A DNA stretch of 34,650 nt from Flavobacteriales bacterium (GTDB taxonomy: Bacteria > Bacteroidota > Bacteroidia > Flavobacteriales_D > Sanyastnellaceae). The number at the start of each line of letters is the position of its first letter. The stretch's first letter is position 1. The position numbers and the translations under genes are program-made. This document shows, piece after piece, positions 6,240 through 14,900 of this stretch. The notes under the pieces were generated by a model, which was not told the origin of the DNA, made no database searches, and saw only the letters and a program-made list of their open reading frames with translations. The stretch lies in assembly GCA_027491215.1 (NCBI GenBank), contig JAIXWP010000045.1:1-34650 (forward strand). The letters are read 5' to 3'.

Positions 6240-8639
6240 ATGAGATACATCATCACTTTACTCGTCAGTGTATTAATCGCTGTTTCTGCGGCGGCCCAAT
6301 CAGGAAGAATTTCTGGAAAAGTAGTAGATAAGGAAACCAACGAGTCTCTTCCTTTTGCCTCTGTGGTTATCCAAGGAACCACAACAGGAGCATTGACGGA
6401 TGACAATGGAGATTTTGCAATAGAAAATTTGAAGCCAGGACTTTATAATCTCCAAGCTTCTTTTATCAACTATAAGCAACAAGTAATATTTGAAATAGAG
6501 GTGACCAATGACCGTCCTGCAGAGGTGTTTATCAAAATGGAGCCTGCTGTTACAGACACTAAAGTGATCAACATTATTGGCTCAACGCTTTCAAATAAGG
6601 AAGAATCTCCCATATCAGCACGAACTATAGGTACAAATGAGATCAAACGAAACCCTGGAGGAAACCGTGATATTTCTCGTGCTATTCGATCTCTCCCTGG
6701 TGTTGCTGCAATTCCTAGTTTCAGAAATGATATTGTAATAAGAGGGGGTGCTGCGAATGAAAACAGATTTTATATTGACGGAATTGAAATCCCTAATATC
6801 AACCACTTCGCTACACAAGGAGCAAGCGGAGGTCCTGTAGGTCTTATTAATGTTGACTTGATCCGTGAAGTGGAATTCTATTCAGGTGCGTTTCCATCTG
6901 CTCGAGGCAATGCATTGAGCAGTGTGTTGGAGTTCGAATTCAAAGAGGCACGAAAAGATAAATATACAGCAAACTTCGTGGTCGGAAGTTCTGATATAGG
7001 AGTCACTGTTGAAGGGCCTACTGGAGATAAATCAGGCCTGATTATTTCCGCTCGCAGAAGCTATTTGCAAGGTCTGTTTTCGATTTTGGGATTGCCGTTC
7101 TTGCCTACTTATAATGACTTCAACTTAAAGTGGAAGTATAACATCAATGAGAAAAATCAATTTACTGTAATTGCTCTTGGCGCGCTCGACCAATTTGTTC
7201 TCAATACCAAATTGGTTTCGGATACCACAAGCGAAGATTTTCTTTCTAATAAATACCTTATCGATAATTTACCGATTAATAATCAGTGGAATTATACAGT
7301 GGGTACAAAGTGGGATCATTTCGGAGAAAAGGGAAGAACCTCATTTTTCTTAAGCAGAAACATGCTCAATAATGGTGCTTACAAATATCCCGGCAATGAT
7401 GAGTCTCTCACTAGAATACTTGATTATTCTAGTACTGAAGCAGAGAATAAATTCCGTTTAGAACATAAAAGAACTTTTGCAAACGATCTAAAAGTATTGA
7501 TTGGCGCAGGAGGAGAATACGCAAAGTACAGATTGGAAAATGATGCATTCTTCTTTAACAATGCGTTTGATACAACAATCAGAGTGAGCGAACGCTCTGG
7601 ACTAGATCTTTGGAAGTATAGTGGATTCGTTCAAGCAAGTAAAGCTATCTTTAATAATTCAGTAGTTCTTTCAGGTGGTATAAGAATGGATGGGAATCTA
7701 TTCAATACAACCATGTCTAACCCATTGGAACAACTTTCTCCTCGCATCTCTTTGAAGTACAGATTGAAGAATGGATGGAGCTTAAATGCGAACACAGGGA
7801 TTTACAATCAATTACCTGCATATACTATTCTTGGCAATATTCGCAATGGTGTGCTTCAAAATAAAGATGCACGTTACATTACTAATTCGCAAGTTGTTGC
7901 AGGATTGGAATATGATTGGAGTGCTCGTAACTCCCTTATCACCCTTGAAGCTTTCAGCAAACAATATAAAAACTATCCAATCAGCGTAGCAAAAGGTGTT
8001 AGCCTTGCTAATCTCGGTGCGGATTTCGGAGTGATTGGAAATGAGGATGTAATTTTCTCTGGACTAGGAAGAGCTTACGGATTGGAGTTTCTTTTCCAAC
8101 AAAGATTCTTTGCTGGTTGGTATGGAATTTTCAGCTATACATTTGTTAGAAGTGAGTTCACTGGGGCTGATCAAAAATACAATCCATCTAGCTGGGATAG
8201 CCGACACCTTGTGAGTGTGACTGGTGGTCGAAAGTTTGGTAAAGATTGGGAAATTGGAGGTCGATTCCAATTTAGTGGAGGATTACCTTATACACCAGAC
8301 AATGTCGCATCTTCTTTGCTGATTGCCAATTGGGATAACTTCGGTGCAGCACAAACAGATTGGTCTCAAATTAATTCGAAAAGAATCAACGCATTTCATC
8401 AACTCGATGTCAGAGTCGATAAGAAATATTTCTTCCAAAAATGGTCACTCAATCTATTCTTAGATATTCAAAATATTTATGGTTTTGAAGCATTGTTGAA
8501 GCCAATCCTAGATGTAAAGCGTGACACACAAGGCAATCCAGTGGTGGATCCAAATGACCCAACACGTTATCAAGCTCAATTCTTGGATAACACCAATGGA
8601 ACAATTCTTCCATCGATTGGAATCATCATTGAGTTGTAA
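6240..8639 (+). CDS. TonB-dependent outer-membrane receptor with CarboxypepD_reg-like N-terminal domain
   Basis: This 799-residue outer-membrane protein should import a bulky ligand using TonB energy. A signal peptide (about 1-20, ending AAAQS) is followed by a carboxypeptidase-regulatory-like beta domain (about 22-105, GRISGKVVDKETNESLPFAS), typical of Bacteroidota TonB receptors. The plug follows (about 125-240; RAIRSLPGVAAIPSF, IVIRGGAANENRFYIDGIEI), then a long aromatic-rich region consistent with a 22-strand barrel. It is shorter than the roughly 1000-residue SusC class and no SusD-like lipoprotein is nearby, so a glycan-uptake pair is not supported and the ligand is unknown. The last residues are IGIIIEL rather than the common terminal Phe. 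The start follows an exact -7 box. Confidence 0.92.
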   Translation: MRYIITLLVSVLIAVSAAAQSGRISGKVVDKETNESLPFASVVIQGTTTGALTDDNGDFAIENLKPGLYNLQASFINYKQQVIFEIEVTNDRPAEVFIKMEPAVTDTKVINIIGSTLSNKEESPISARTIGTNEIKRNPGGNRDISRAIRSLPGVAAIPSFRNDIVIRGGAANENRFYIDGIEIPNINHFATQGASGGPVGLINVDLIREVEFYSGAFPSARGNALSSVLEFEFKEARKDKYTANFVVGSSDIGVTVEGPTGDKSGLIISARRSYLQGLFSILGLPFLPTYNDFNLKWKYNINEKNQFTVIALGALDQFVLNTKLVSDTTSEDFLSNKYLIDNLPINNQWNYTVGTKWDHFGEKGRTSFFLSRNMLNNGAYKYPGNDESLTRILDYSSTEAENKFRLEHKRTFANDLKVLIGAGGEYAKYRLENDAFFFNNAFDTTIRVSERSGLDLWKYSGFVQASKAIFNNSVVLSGGIRMDGNLFNTTMSNPLEQLSPRISLKYRLKNGWSLNANTGIYNQLPAYTILGNIRNGVLQNKDARYITNSQVVAGLEYDWSARNSLITLEAFSKQYKNYPISVAKGVSLANLGADFGVIGNEDVIFSGLGRAYGLEFLFQQRFFAGWYGIFSYTFVRSEFTGADQKYNPSSWDSRHLVSVTGGRKFGKDWEIGGRFQFSGGLPYTPDNVASSLLIANWDNFGAAQTDWSQINSKRINAFHQLDVRVDKKYFFQKWSLNLFLDIQNIYGFEALLKPILDVKRDTQGNPVVDPNDPTRYQAQFLDNTNGTILPSIGIIIEL

Positions 8640-8644
8640 CTTTG
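8617..8644 (+). promoter_or_regulatory. Promoter for the Hsp15-like gene, embedded in the receptor stop codon
   Basis: TTG at 8617-8619 and TAACTTTG at 8637-8644 (exact TAnnTTTG) are separated by 17 bases. The TAA of the -7 box is also the stop codon of the receptor gene. The next ATG begins four bases after the box, so a transcript starting here would be leaderless or nearly so. Confidence 0.55.
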
Positions 8645-8648
8645 CTAA

Positions 8649-9044
8649 ATGCGAGTAGATAAATATTTGTGGTGTATTCGTGTTTTCAAAACTAGAACGC
8701 TAGCAGCTACCAACTGCAAAGCAGAAAAGATTTGGATCAACGGAGAACTTGTAAAAGCCTCACGCGAAGTAAAGGTTGGTGATGTAGTAAAAGTGAGGAA
8801 AGGCCCTATTCATTTCAGCTTTCAAGTAATCGCATTTCCTACAAGCAGAATAGGAGCCAAGCTTGTAATGACATATACTAAAGATGTCACTGATCCTATT
8901 GAGCTCGAAAAGATGGAGCGTATTCGATTGCAAAATCAAGTGGATCGACCCAGAGGCCTTGGTCGTCCAACCAAGCGCGACAGAAGAGACCTGGACAGCT
9001 TTTTCGATTATGATGAAAATGACGAACTATGGACGTCCGAATAA
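8649..9044 (+). CDS. hslR: RNA-binding S4 domain protein, Hsp15-like
   Basis: This 131-residue protein has an S4 RNA-binding domain at its N terminus: MRVDKYLWCIRVFKTRTLA, then CKAEKIWINGELVKASREVKVGDVVKVRKG (about residues 1-60). The order and length match Hsp15 (HslR), which binds 50S subunits carrying a stranded nascent peptidyl-tRNA and helps recycle them after heat shock. The C-terminal part is basic (RPRGLGRPTKRDRRDLDSF), typical of the family. It starts nine bases after the receptor stop, behind its own predicted promoter, and overlaps the following acetyltransferase gene by 16 bases. The ribosome-rescue role is inferred from family membership. Confidence 0.85.
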   Translation: MRVDKYLWCIRVFKTRTLAATNCKAEKIWINGELVKASREVKVGDVVKVRKGPIHFSFQVIAFPTSRIGAKLVMTYTKDVTDPIELEKMERIRLQNQVDRPRGLGRPTKRDRRDLDSFFDYDENDELWTSE

Positions 9045-9472
9045 TATCCTCATTGCAGACACGCGACCTACGCTTTCGTGTTCTTTGGCCTCACAAAGAA
9101 TCTATAGATCACTGTTTCATTGATATCGATGATCGCGAAGATGCATTTCACCTCGCGACTTTTGATGGAGATCGAATAGTAAGTGTAGGTTCATTTTTTC
9201 AAATGCCAACAGATAAAATCGATTCAAGAAGTTTTTACCGATTGCGAGCTATGGCTACCGATCCAGAATACCGTGGTAAAGGGACTGGACGATTGCTTAT
9301 TGAAAAAGCCAAGCAAATTTTACAAGAAAAAAATATCGATTTTCTTTGGTGCGATGCGAGAGTCGTGGCTACGGGATTCTACAGCAGTCTCGGTTTTCAA
9401 ATGCTTCCTGAGCCATATGAAATTCCTATTATAGGAACTCATTATTTCATGTGGTTACCATTGGACGTATAA
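9029..9472 (+). CDS. GNAT-family N-acetyltransferase
   Basis: This 147-residue GNAT protein transfers an acetyl group from acetyl-CoA to an amine. The acetyl-CoA pyrophosphate loop is RGKGTG at 82-87, preceded by the strand RLRAMATDPEY and followed by the helix RLLIEKAKQILQEK. The late motif ARVVATGFYSSLGFQM corresponds to GNAT motif B. The substrate is not identifiable. Its ATG at 9029 lies inside the end of the Hsp15-like gene (16-base overlap, another frame), so it is probably translated by coupling from the same mRNA. An imperfect hairpin lies after the stop. Confidence 0.87.
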   Translation: MDVRIISSLQTRDLRFRVLWPHKESIDHCFIDIDDREDAFHLATFDGDRIVSVGSFFQMPTDKIDSRSFYRLRAMATDPEYRGKGTGRLLIEKAKQILQEKNIDFLWCDARVVATGFYSSLGFQMLPEPYEIPIIGTHYFMWLPLDV

Positions 9473-9486
9473 GGTCTTTTAAAGAT

Positions 9487-9518
9487 GGACTTTTGGAAAA
9501 GATGGCACCCCAAAGTCC
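9487..9518. terminator. Weak hairpin between convergent genes
   Basis: GGACTTT at 9487-9493 pairs with AAAGTCC at 9512-9518, and the stem can extend by GG/CC past one mismatch. It lies between the GNAT and CAP genes, with its 3' arm touching the CAP stop codon. There is no T-run after it, so it is at best a weak 3'-end structure. Confidence 0.25.
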
Positions 9519-10090
9519 TAGATGAAGTCCAACACAGCTACATATTGGTGCTTACTATGATTTCCAATCGAAACTCCTGCTTTTGAATAGGATGGTGAAA
9601 GCACAATTTTTCGGTGTCCTAAACTAGTCACTTGGTAATCGACTAATAGTCTTTTTACGATTTCTCTTCCTTCTTGAAAGCCATAATCGCAGCACTCTGC
9701 AAAATATCCGCCAGTACATTTTTTTCTTCCATGACCAACTTTACCAGTAGGACCTTGCTCTTCGGCAAAACATTTTGCAAGTTCGTACATACTATTATCA
9801 AAAGTGATTACTCCAACAGGCTTCATCTTTTTCATAGTTTGAATGAGTGATCGTTCAAACGTATTGAGCTTATTACTTTTCTGTTCTTCAAATAGTTCAA
9901 TTGCTATATAATCTTTTGGGAAAAGTCGAGCTAAGTTCATGTAGAGAAAAATGTTTTTTTCTTCATCAGTTAATCGTTCTTCATTTCGATTAACATCGGC
10001 TGCTGCAATTTGCTCTTTCGTCCATTCTTTTTTTTGAGAAAAAATAGTGGTGGAACACAATAAAAAACAGAGTATAATGGGCCATTTCAT
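9518..10090 (-). CDS. Secreted CAP (SCP/PR1)-domain protein
   Basis: This 190-residue protein has an N-terminal signal peptide (about 1-19, ending IFSQ) and a compact CAP-like domain. Supporting motifs are IFLYMNLARLFPKDYIAIEL near the start of the domain and, at the end, REIVKRLLVDYQVTSLGHRKIVLSPSYSKAGVSI followed by YVAVLDFI. The two blocks match the LGHR-x3-L and alternating beta-strand pattern of small Bacteroidota CAP proteins. Three cysteines (in KKCTGG and AECCDYG) may form a disulfide in the periplasm. The biochemical role of bacterial CAP proteins is poorly defined. The gene stands alone, convergent with the GNAT gene and divergent from the aminotransferase gene. Confidence 0.72.
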   Translation of the reverse strand: MKWPIILCFLLCSTTIFSQKKEWTKEQIAAADVNRNEERLTDEEKNIFLYMNLARLFPKDYIAIELFEEQKSNKLNTFERSLIQTMKKMKPVGVITFDNSMYELAKCFAEEQGPTGKVGHGRKKCTGGYFAECCDYGFQEGREIVKRLLVDYQVTSLGHRKIVLSPSYSKAGVSIGNHSKHQYVAVLDFI

Positions 10091-10142
10091 GCACTTTCAA
10101 CATTCATTTTAGAAAAATATTGTGAATGAATATGAAATATTG

Positions 10143-10171
10143 TTTGATGCAGCGCACCGGTTGTATCTTGC
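10143..10171 (+). promoter_or_regulatory. Candidate promoter of the aminotransferase gene
   Basis: TTTG at 10143-10146 is followed after 17 bases by TATCTTGC at 10164-10171, which keeps TAnnTT of the -7 consensus but ends GC instead of TG. The ATG follows at 10193, leaving a leader of roughly 15 bases. Confidence 0.35.
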
Positions 10172-10192
10172 GCCCGCAAACAAGAATTAGCT

Positions 10193-11392
10193 ATGCCAAC
10201 AATCAGCAGCAAAGCGGTGAATATGCCCGCTTCACCTATTCGCAAATTAGTACCATTTTCAGAGGCCGCAAAAAAGCAAGGACGTAAAGTCTACCACCTC
10301 AATATCGGTCAGCCTGATATTGAAACACCTGAAGTGGTAATGAATAGCATTCGTGCGACTGATTTAAAGGTAATTGAGTATAGCAACTCGGAAGGTATGG
10401 CAGCATATCGCCAAGGCCTTACGGCTTATTATAAGTCGAAGGATATCCAATTGGATGTAGCTGACATCATGATTACGACAGGCGGCTCCGAAGCGCTTGT
10501 TTTTGCTTTTATGACTTGTCTAAATCCAGGCGACGAAGTAATTATTCCAGAACCATTCTATGCAAACTACAATGGTTTTGCTGTAATGGCCGGTGTAAAA
10601 GTGGTTCCTGTGACTGCTAACATCGACAATGGTTTTGCACTTCCTCCAATTGCTGATTTTGAGAAAAAAATTACTGCAAATACAAAAGGAATTTTGATTT
10701 GTAATCCTGGAAACCCAACAGGTTATTTATATACAAAAGAGGAGTTGGAGCAATTGAGAGAGTTGGTAATCAAACACAATCTTTTCTTGTTTGCTGATGA
10801 AGTTTACAGAGAGTTTATGTATGACGGTGCTATTCCACATTCAGTTATGAATTTAGAAGGCTTAGAGCAGCACGCAGTTATGATCGATAGTATTTCGAAA
10901 AGATACAGCATGTGTGGCGCTCGAATAGGGGCAATGGTTTCCCGTAATAAGGAAGTTATGTCCGCAGCGTTGAAGTTTGCTCAAGCAAGACTTTCTCCAC
11001 CAACTTTCGGACAATTAGCTGGAATTGCAGCATTAGATACCCCGCAGGAATACTTTGATGGAGTCGTAAATGAGTATGTGAAAAGAAGAGATATTTTGGT
11101 AAAAGGACTCAACAGCATTGATGGGGTAATATGTCCAAATCCACAAGGTGCATTCTATTGCATAGCCGAATTACCTATTGATGATTCGGATGCTTTTTGC
11201 CAATGGATTCTTGAAAAATTTGAATACAATAATCAAACAGTAATGATGGCACCTGCAACTGGATTCTATGCAACTCCTGGTTTAGGTAAAAATCAAGTTC
11301 GTTTGGCTTATGTGTTGAACGAAGAATCTTTGCACAATGCATTGATCTGCCTGGAACATGCTTTAAAGGCATATCCTGGCCGAACCAATTAA
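10193..11392 (+). CDS. Class I PLP-dependent aminotransferase (aspartate aminotransferase-like)
   Basis: This 399-residue fold-type I enzyme moves an amino group between an amino acid and a 2-oxo acid using pyridoxal phosphate. The PLP lysine is K236 in SISKRYSMCGARIG, which fits the class I pattern S-x-S-K-x(2)-x-M-x-G-x-R-x-G. NPGNPTG (171-177) holds the conserved Asn and ADEVYREF (about 201-208) the Asp that contacts the pyridine nitrogen. The C-terminal Arg for the substrate carboxylate is probably in NQVRLAYV. The sequence is of the AspC/AspB type found widely in Bacteroidota, but aspartate is not proven as the donor. It is a single-gene unit whose stop TAA shares a TTAA with the convergent Crp/Fnr gene. 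Confidence 0.9.
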   Translation: MPTISSKAVNMPASPIRKLVPFSEAAKKQGRKVYHLNIGQPDIETPEVVMNSIRATDLKVIEYSNSEGMAAYRQGLTAYYKSKDIQLDVADIMITTGGSEALVFAFMTCLNPGDEVIIPEPFYANYNGFAVMAGVKVVPVTANIDNGFALPPIADFEKKITANTKGILICNPGNPTGYLYTKEELEQLRELVIKHNLFLFADEVYREFMYDGAIPHSVMNLEGLEQHAVMIDSISKRYSMCGARIGAMVSRNKEVMSAALKFAQARLSPPTFGQLAGIAALDTPQEYFDGVVNEYVKRRDILVKGLNSIDGVICPNPQGAFYCIAELPIDDSDAFCQWILEKFEYNNQTVMMAPATGFYATPGLGKNQVRLAYVLNEESLHNALICLEHALKAYPGRTN

Positions 11393-11976
11393 TGCCTCTG
11401 CTTTTCAATAATTGATTTCTTTATTCTACTTAGCGCTTCTGGTGTGATACCTAAATACGAAGCTATGTGGTGTTGCGCTATGCGTAATTCAAGCTGTGGA
11501 TATTTTGTAATCAACTCGGTATAGCGCTGCTCAGCACTGCGACTCATGTTAGCAATCATTCGATGTTGTAAAGCTACCAGTGCATTTTGGATTAGAATTC
11601 TGAAGCTTCGCTCTAGCTTCGGTACTGAAGCATATAGAAATTCCATTTCGCAGCGATCAAACATAAAGAGCTCTGTATCCTCTAGTGCTTCAATGGTATA
11701 GTCTGCCGGTCCTCCGGTAATGAAGCTCATCAAATCGCCCAACCACCAATCTTCAAAACCTATCTGAACCACATGTTCATGGCCTTTTTCATCTGTGTAA
11801 AAAGTTCTGGTACATCCGAAATTGATGTACCCTTGATATTGACAAACTTCTCCAGCCTTCGCGATTATCTCTTTCTTCTTGAATTTCTTGGTGATGATTT
11901 TTTTTGAAATCATTTCAAATTCATCATCACGCAATGAAATGCGCCGCTCTAAATGTTTGCGAAGATTCTGGTACAT
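11389..11976 (-). CDS. Crp/Fnr-family transcriptional regulator
   Basis: This 195-residue regulator has an N-terminal cyclic-nucleotide-binding-like beta barrel (about 20-125, including IIAKAGEVCQYQGYINFGCT and VVQIGFEDWWLGDLMSFITG), a dimer helix, and a short C-terminal helix-turn-helix (about 165-190, AQHHIASYLGITPEALSRIKK). The cAMP phosphate-binding motif of E. coli Crp is not present, and there is no N-terminal cysteine set for an Fnr-type iron-sulfur cluster, so the signal is unknown. Such ligand-unknown regulators are common in Bacteroidota. Its ATG overlaps the stop of the PNGase F-like gene as TAATG (11974-11978 on the minus strand), so the two genes are probably co-translated. Its 3' end meets the aminotransferase gene tail to tail with a four-base overlap. 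Confidence 0.87.
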   Translation of the reverse strand: MYQNLRKHLERRISLRDDEFEMISKKIITKKFKKKEIIAKAGEVCQYQGYINFGCTRTFYTDEKGHEHVVQIGFEDWWLGDLMSFITGGPADYTIEALEDTELFMFDRCEMEFLYASVPKLERSFRILIQNALVALQHRMIANMSRSAEQRYTELITKYPQLELRIAQHHIASYLGITPEALSRIKKSIIEKQRH

Positions 11977-14900
11977 TAATGTTTCATGAGTTTGAGTGAA
12001 TATACAACTTCTTTATTTTGAAGTGTAATCACATACATTCCAGACTCCCACTCATTTGTATCGAGTTGTATTTCGTTTTCAGTTCCTTTCTTCCAGATGT
12101 CCTGATAAATGACTTTTCCTAATGCATCCATTGCTTGAATAGTGTAAGACCCTCCAGCACCATTAAAGCGCATAGTGGCAGTATTGTCTACTGGATTTGG
12201 ATAAACAATAGGAGCAGGAGCGCTTGATGCGATTTCTTCAGTGCTTACAAGGTTTGTATTGAAATGAAAATAGTAGTTAATTTCTTTACCAAAATCAGGA
12301 TTGAATGATCTAAAGTCAGGACCATTTACACGATCTATTTTCACTTGTCCTGCACCATCGGAGTTTGCGAAAAATTCAAGTCCGTCACCGTCAGTATCTT
12401 CTATATGAAAGCGATAGCAGCCTTGGTTTAATTGAAGTGTGTCTCTGTAAAAAGTATTTGCTGCACTGAAGTTATCGCGTTGGAAAATCACATTGTCATT
12501 GATGTCGTAAAGCTTATATGAAGTTTCTTGAAAGGCATTATTAGTCTTCAAAATAATAATGATTCGATTGTCATCAAGGTTATTGTATTCAAAGATCGTC
12601 GGTCGCAAGAACTTGCTTTCAGCGTGATTATTAGCATTGTTTTCATCCCCGCTGATATCTACAATGAAGTTCATCAGTTCATCATCAGCACCAGTCCAAA
12701 GAATGGGATCACTATAGCTTAATGTTACCGCTTCCGATTCCATAAAGCCTAGGTTTCCTGTCCAGTTGTATGTTTGACTTGCTCCGCCAGCTACGCGATA
12801 CGTAAGAGTTAATGCGGTAAGAGGTTGTGATCCTTTGTTTCTAATTACGACCATGGGCTCATCACACATGGGATTCATTCTACTGTGAATCTTCCAATCA
12901 CTTGGTGCGAGTACTCGCTCTATTTCAGCATCGTTACTAAATGCAATCGGACCATAATAGACAGCTTGTGATTCTGTCACGTAGTTTCCGAATGGATCAT
13001 ATGTGATGTCATAATCAACACTGACTTCATTATTTTGGATAAATGGCGTTAGTTCAAATTCCTGAGTAGTTCCTTCCTTTCCAGGACACCATCCTGCACG
13101 AGCGTAAATCCATGTTCCTCCTTGTGGGTAAAGAGGATTTTTATCACAATCTTCCATTATTTCCCAGCTGAACTGCTCACTGCCATTGACATCCAAGGAG
13201 TGAGTATTGTAGCAGAACTCACCACAATTGTTATTATCAAATCCAAAACCATGTCCCGTTACGGTAGTACGGAGTTTCAATCCTACTTCACCTTCTTCCA
13301 AACCGAGCGTTTGTTCGGTTACAGCAGCATCAAAATTGTTAAGGTTGTAATTGCCGTTCCAAACATTTTCAATACGCTTCACTTCACGTGTTTCTGGTCC
13401 TTCGATAAACACAAATTTGAGGTCTAGAAGTTCTTGCCAATTACCGCATTCGAGATCTACAGTACCGTGAAGAAGCGGTTCAAAGTCTGTGACATCATAC
13501 ACCCATGTCCAGCCTGTCTGACCTAGGCTTAGATTAATTCCATATGGTGTAATGTATCTACCAATTTCATAGCGCTCTGTGATTTCAAATGGTGCTTGAT
13601 AGTAATCAAGGATTTCATTGGTTTGCAAGAAATCCGTAGTTACCAATGTTGAGTCTAACTTCTCGCCATCAGCTGAATAGGTATACGCGTAGCCTCCAAG
13701 ATAATAGTAGGAGAGGTCGGTCATTACTGGAGCGTTGTTTTCAATGCTGTAGGTCGCAAAAGAAGTGAGAGGTCTCGTTATGGCTTGAGAAACTGTTGCG
13801 TCTTCTAAATGAGTAACGTGATCATGCTGCACTAATGAGAGTAGTGGTCTCCAATCAGTCGTAGCAGCATTTTTAAATACATCACCACCAACTACTAAGT
13901 CTCGTGAAATACTTCCTAAAAACGTACTTTCCAATTCAGAAAAGAAATCATCATTTGACGAATAGTTAGGATCATTGAAGTTATGATTCAATAAAACGGA
14001 AGAAGAATAAGAAGCAGTGGCGTGATTACTTGTACGCATCATTTCTGTCACACCAGCAGCGTCGAGCGCGGTATTGAGAATCGTAAAATCATCAATCGAA
14101 CCGTTGTAGAAATTAGTCCAAGAAGAAGCGCTACCAATCGTAAAACGAACAAGGTCTTCAATTGTGTTATTCATTCCTGTAGCAGCATGCCATGATGTTC
14201 CATTAATATAAATTCTCATGATGCCTGTGGTCGTGTTTTTAGTGAATGCAAAGTGATTCCACTTGCCTTCATATTGGGTTGCCGCAGCGAGTTTATCGAT
14301 ACGATCATACGTGCCATCTTGCCAGCCAGCATCCCAATAAATACGGCCATTGCTCCATGGAAGGTGAGAGTTTAATACACGTTGATTCTGTGAATTTACT
14401 CCTTCGAAAATAGTTCCGTCGATGGGTTGAAAATCTTCATCTCCATTTACCCAGAAGCCAATCGTGATTTGATCTGCGATCTGATTAGCCCAGTCAATAT
14501 GTGTTACAATTTGATCGGTGCCATTAATTTTGGCGATGTAATCAGCACCGTTGTAAATAAGGCCAGTGTTTGACTCTGCTATAGATCCAAGAATTGGGAT
14601 AGGAGCCGATTCTTCGTAGTTTGTGTAGGAAAAATCAATCAGTAAATTAGATGTTCCATTCCAGTTGAATGGGCTAGTGAAATATAGCATTTGCTCCCCA
14701 ATACTTGCAAAGTCGCGATCTTGCTGATACACTAAAGTCCAGCCATCATTGTTCCACGCAGCAAGATTGGAAGTAGTAATAGTCTTGATTCGAATAGTCA
14801 AGTTTTTAACTAAACCAAGACCATCTGTCATCATTTTCAACCCATCGAGTTCACCTGCTGTTAGACCTGCTCCTTGAAGCTCAGTTGCGGTCCAAATAAA

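Noticed and set aside
6240-8639. SusC-type glycan uptake receptor
   Set aside because: The protein is about 200 residues shorter than SusC proteins and there is no SusD-like lipoprotein gene next to it.
13122-13427. 101-codon plus-strand frame inside the PNGase F-like gene
   Set aside because: It lies antisense to conserved PNGase F-like blocks and has no start signals or family resemblance, so it is a shadow of the real gene.
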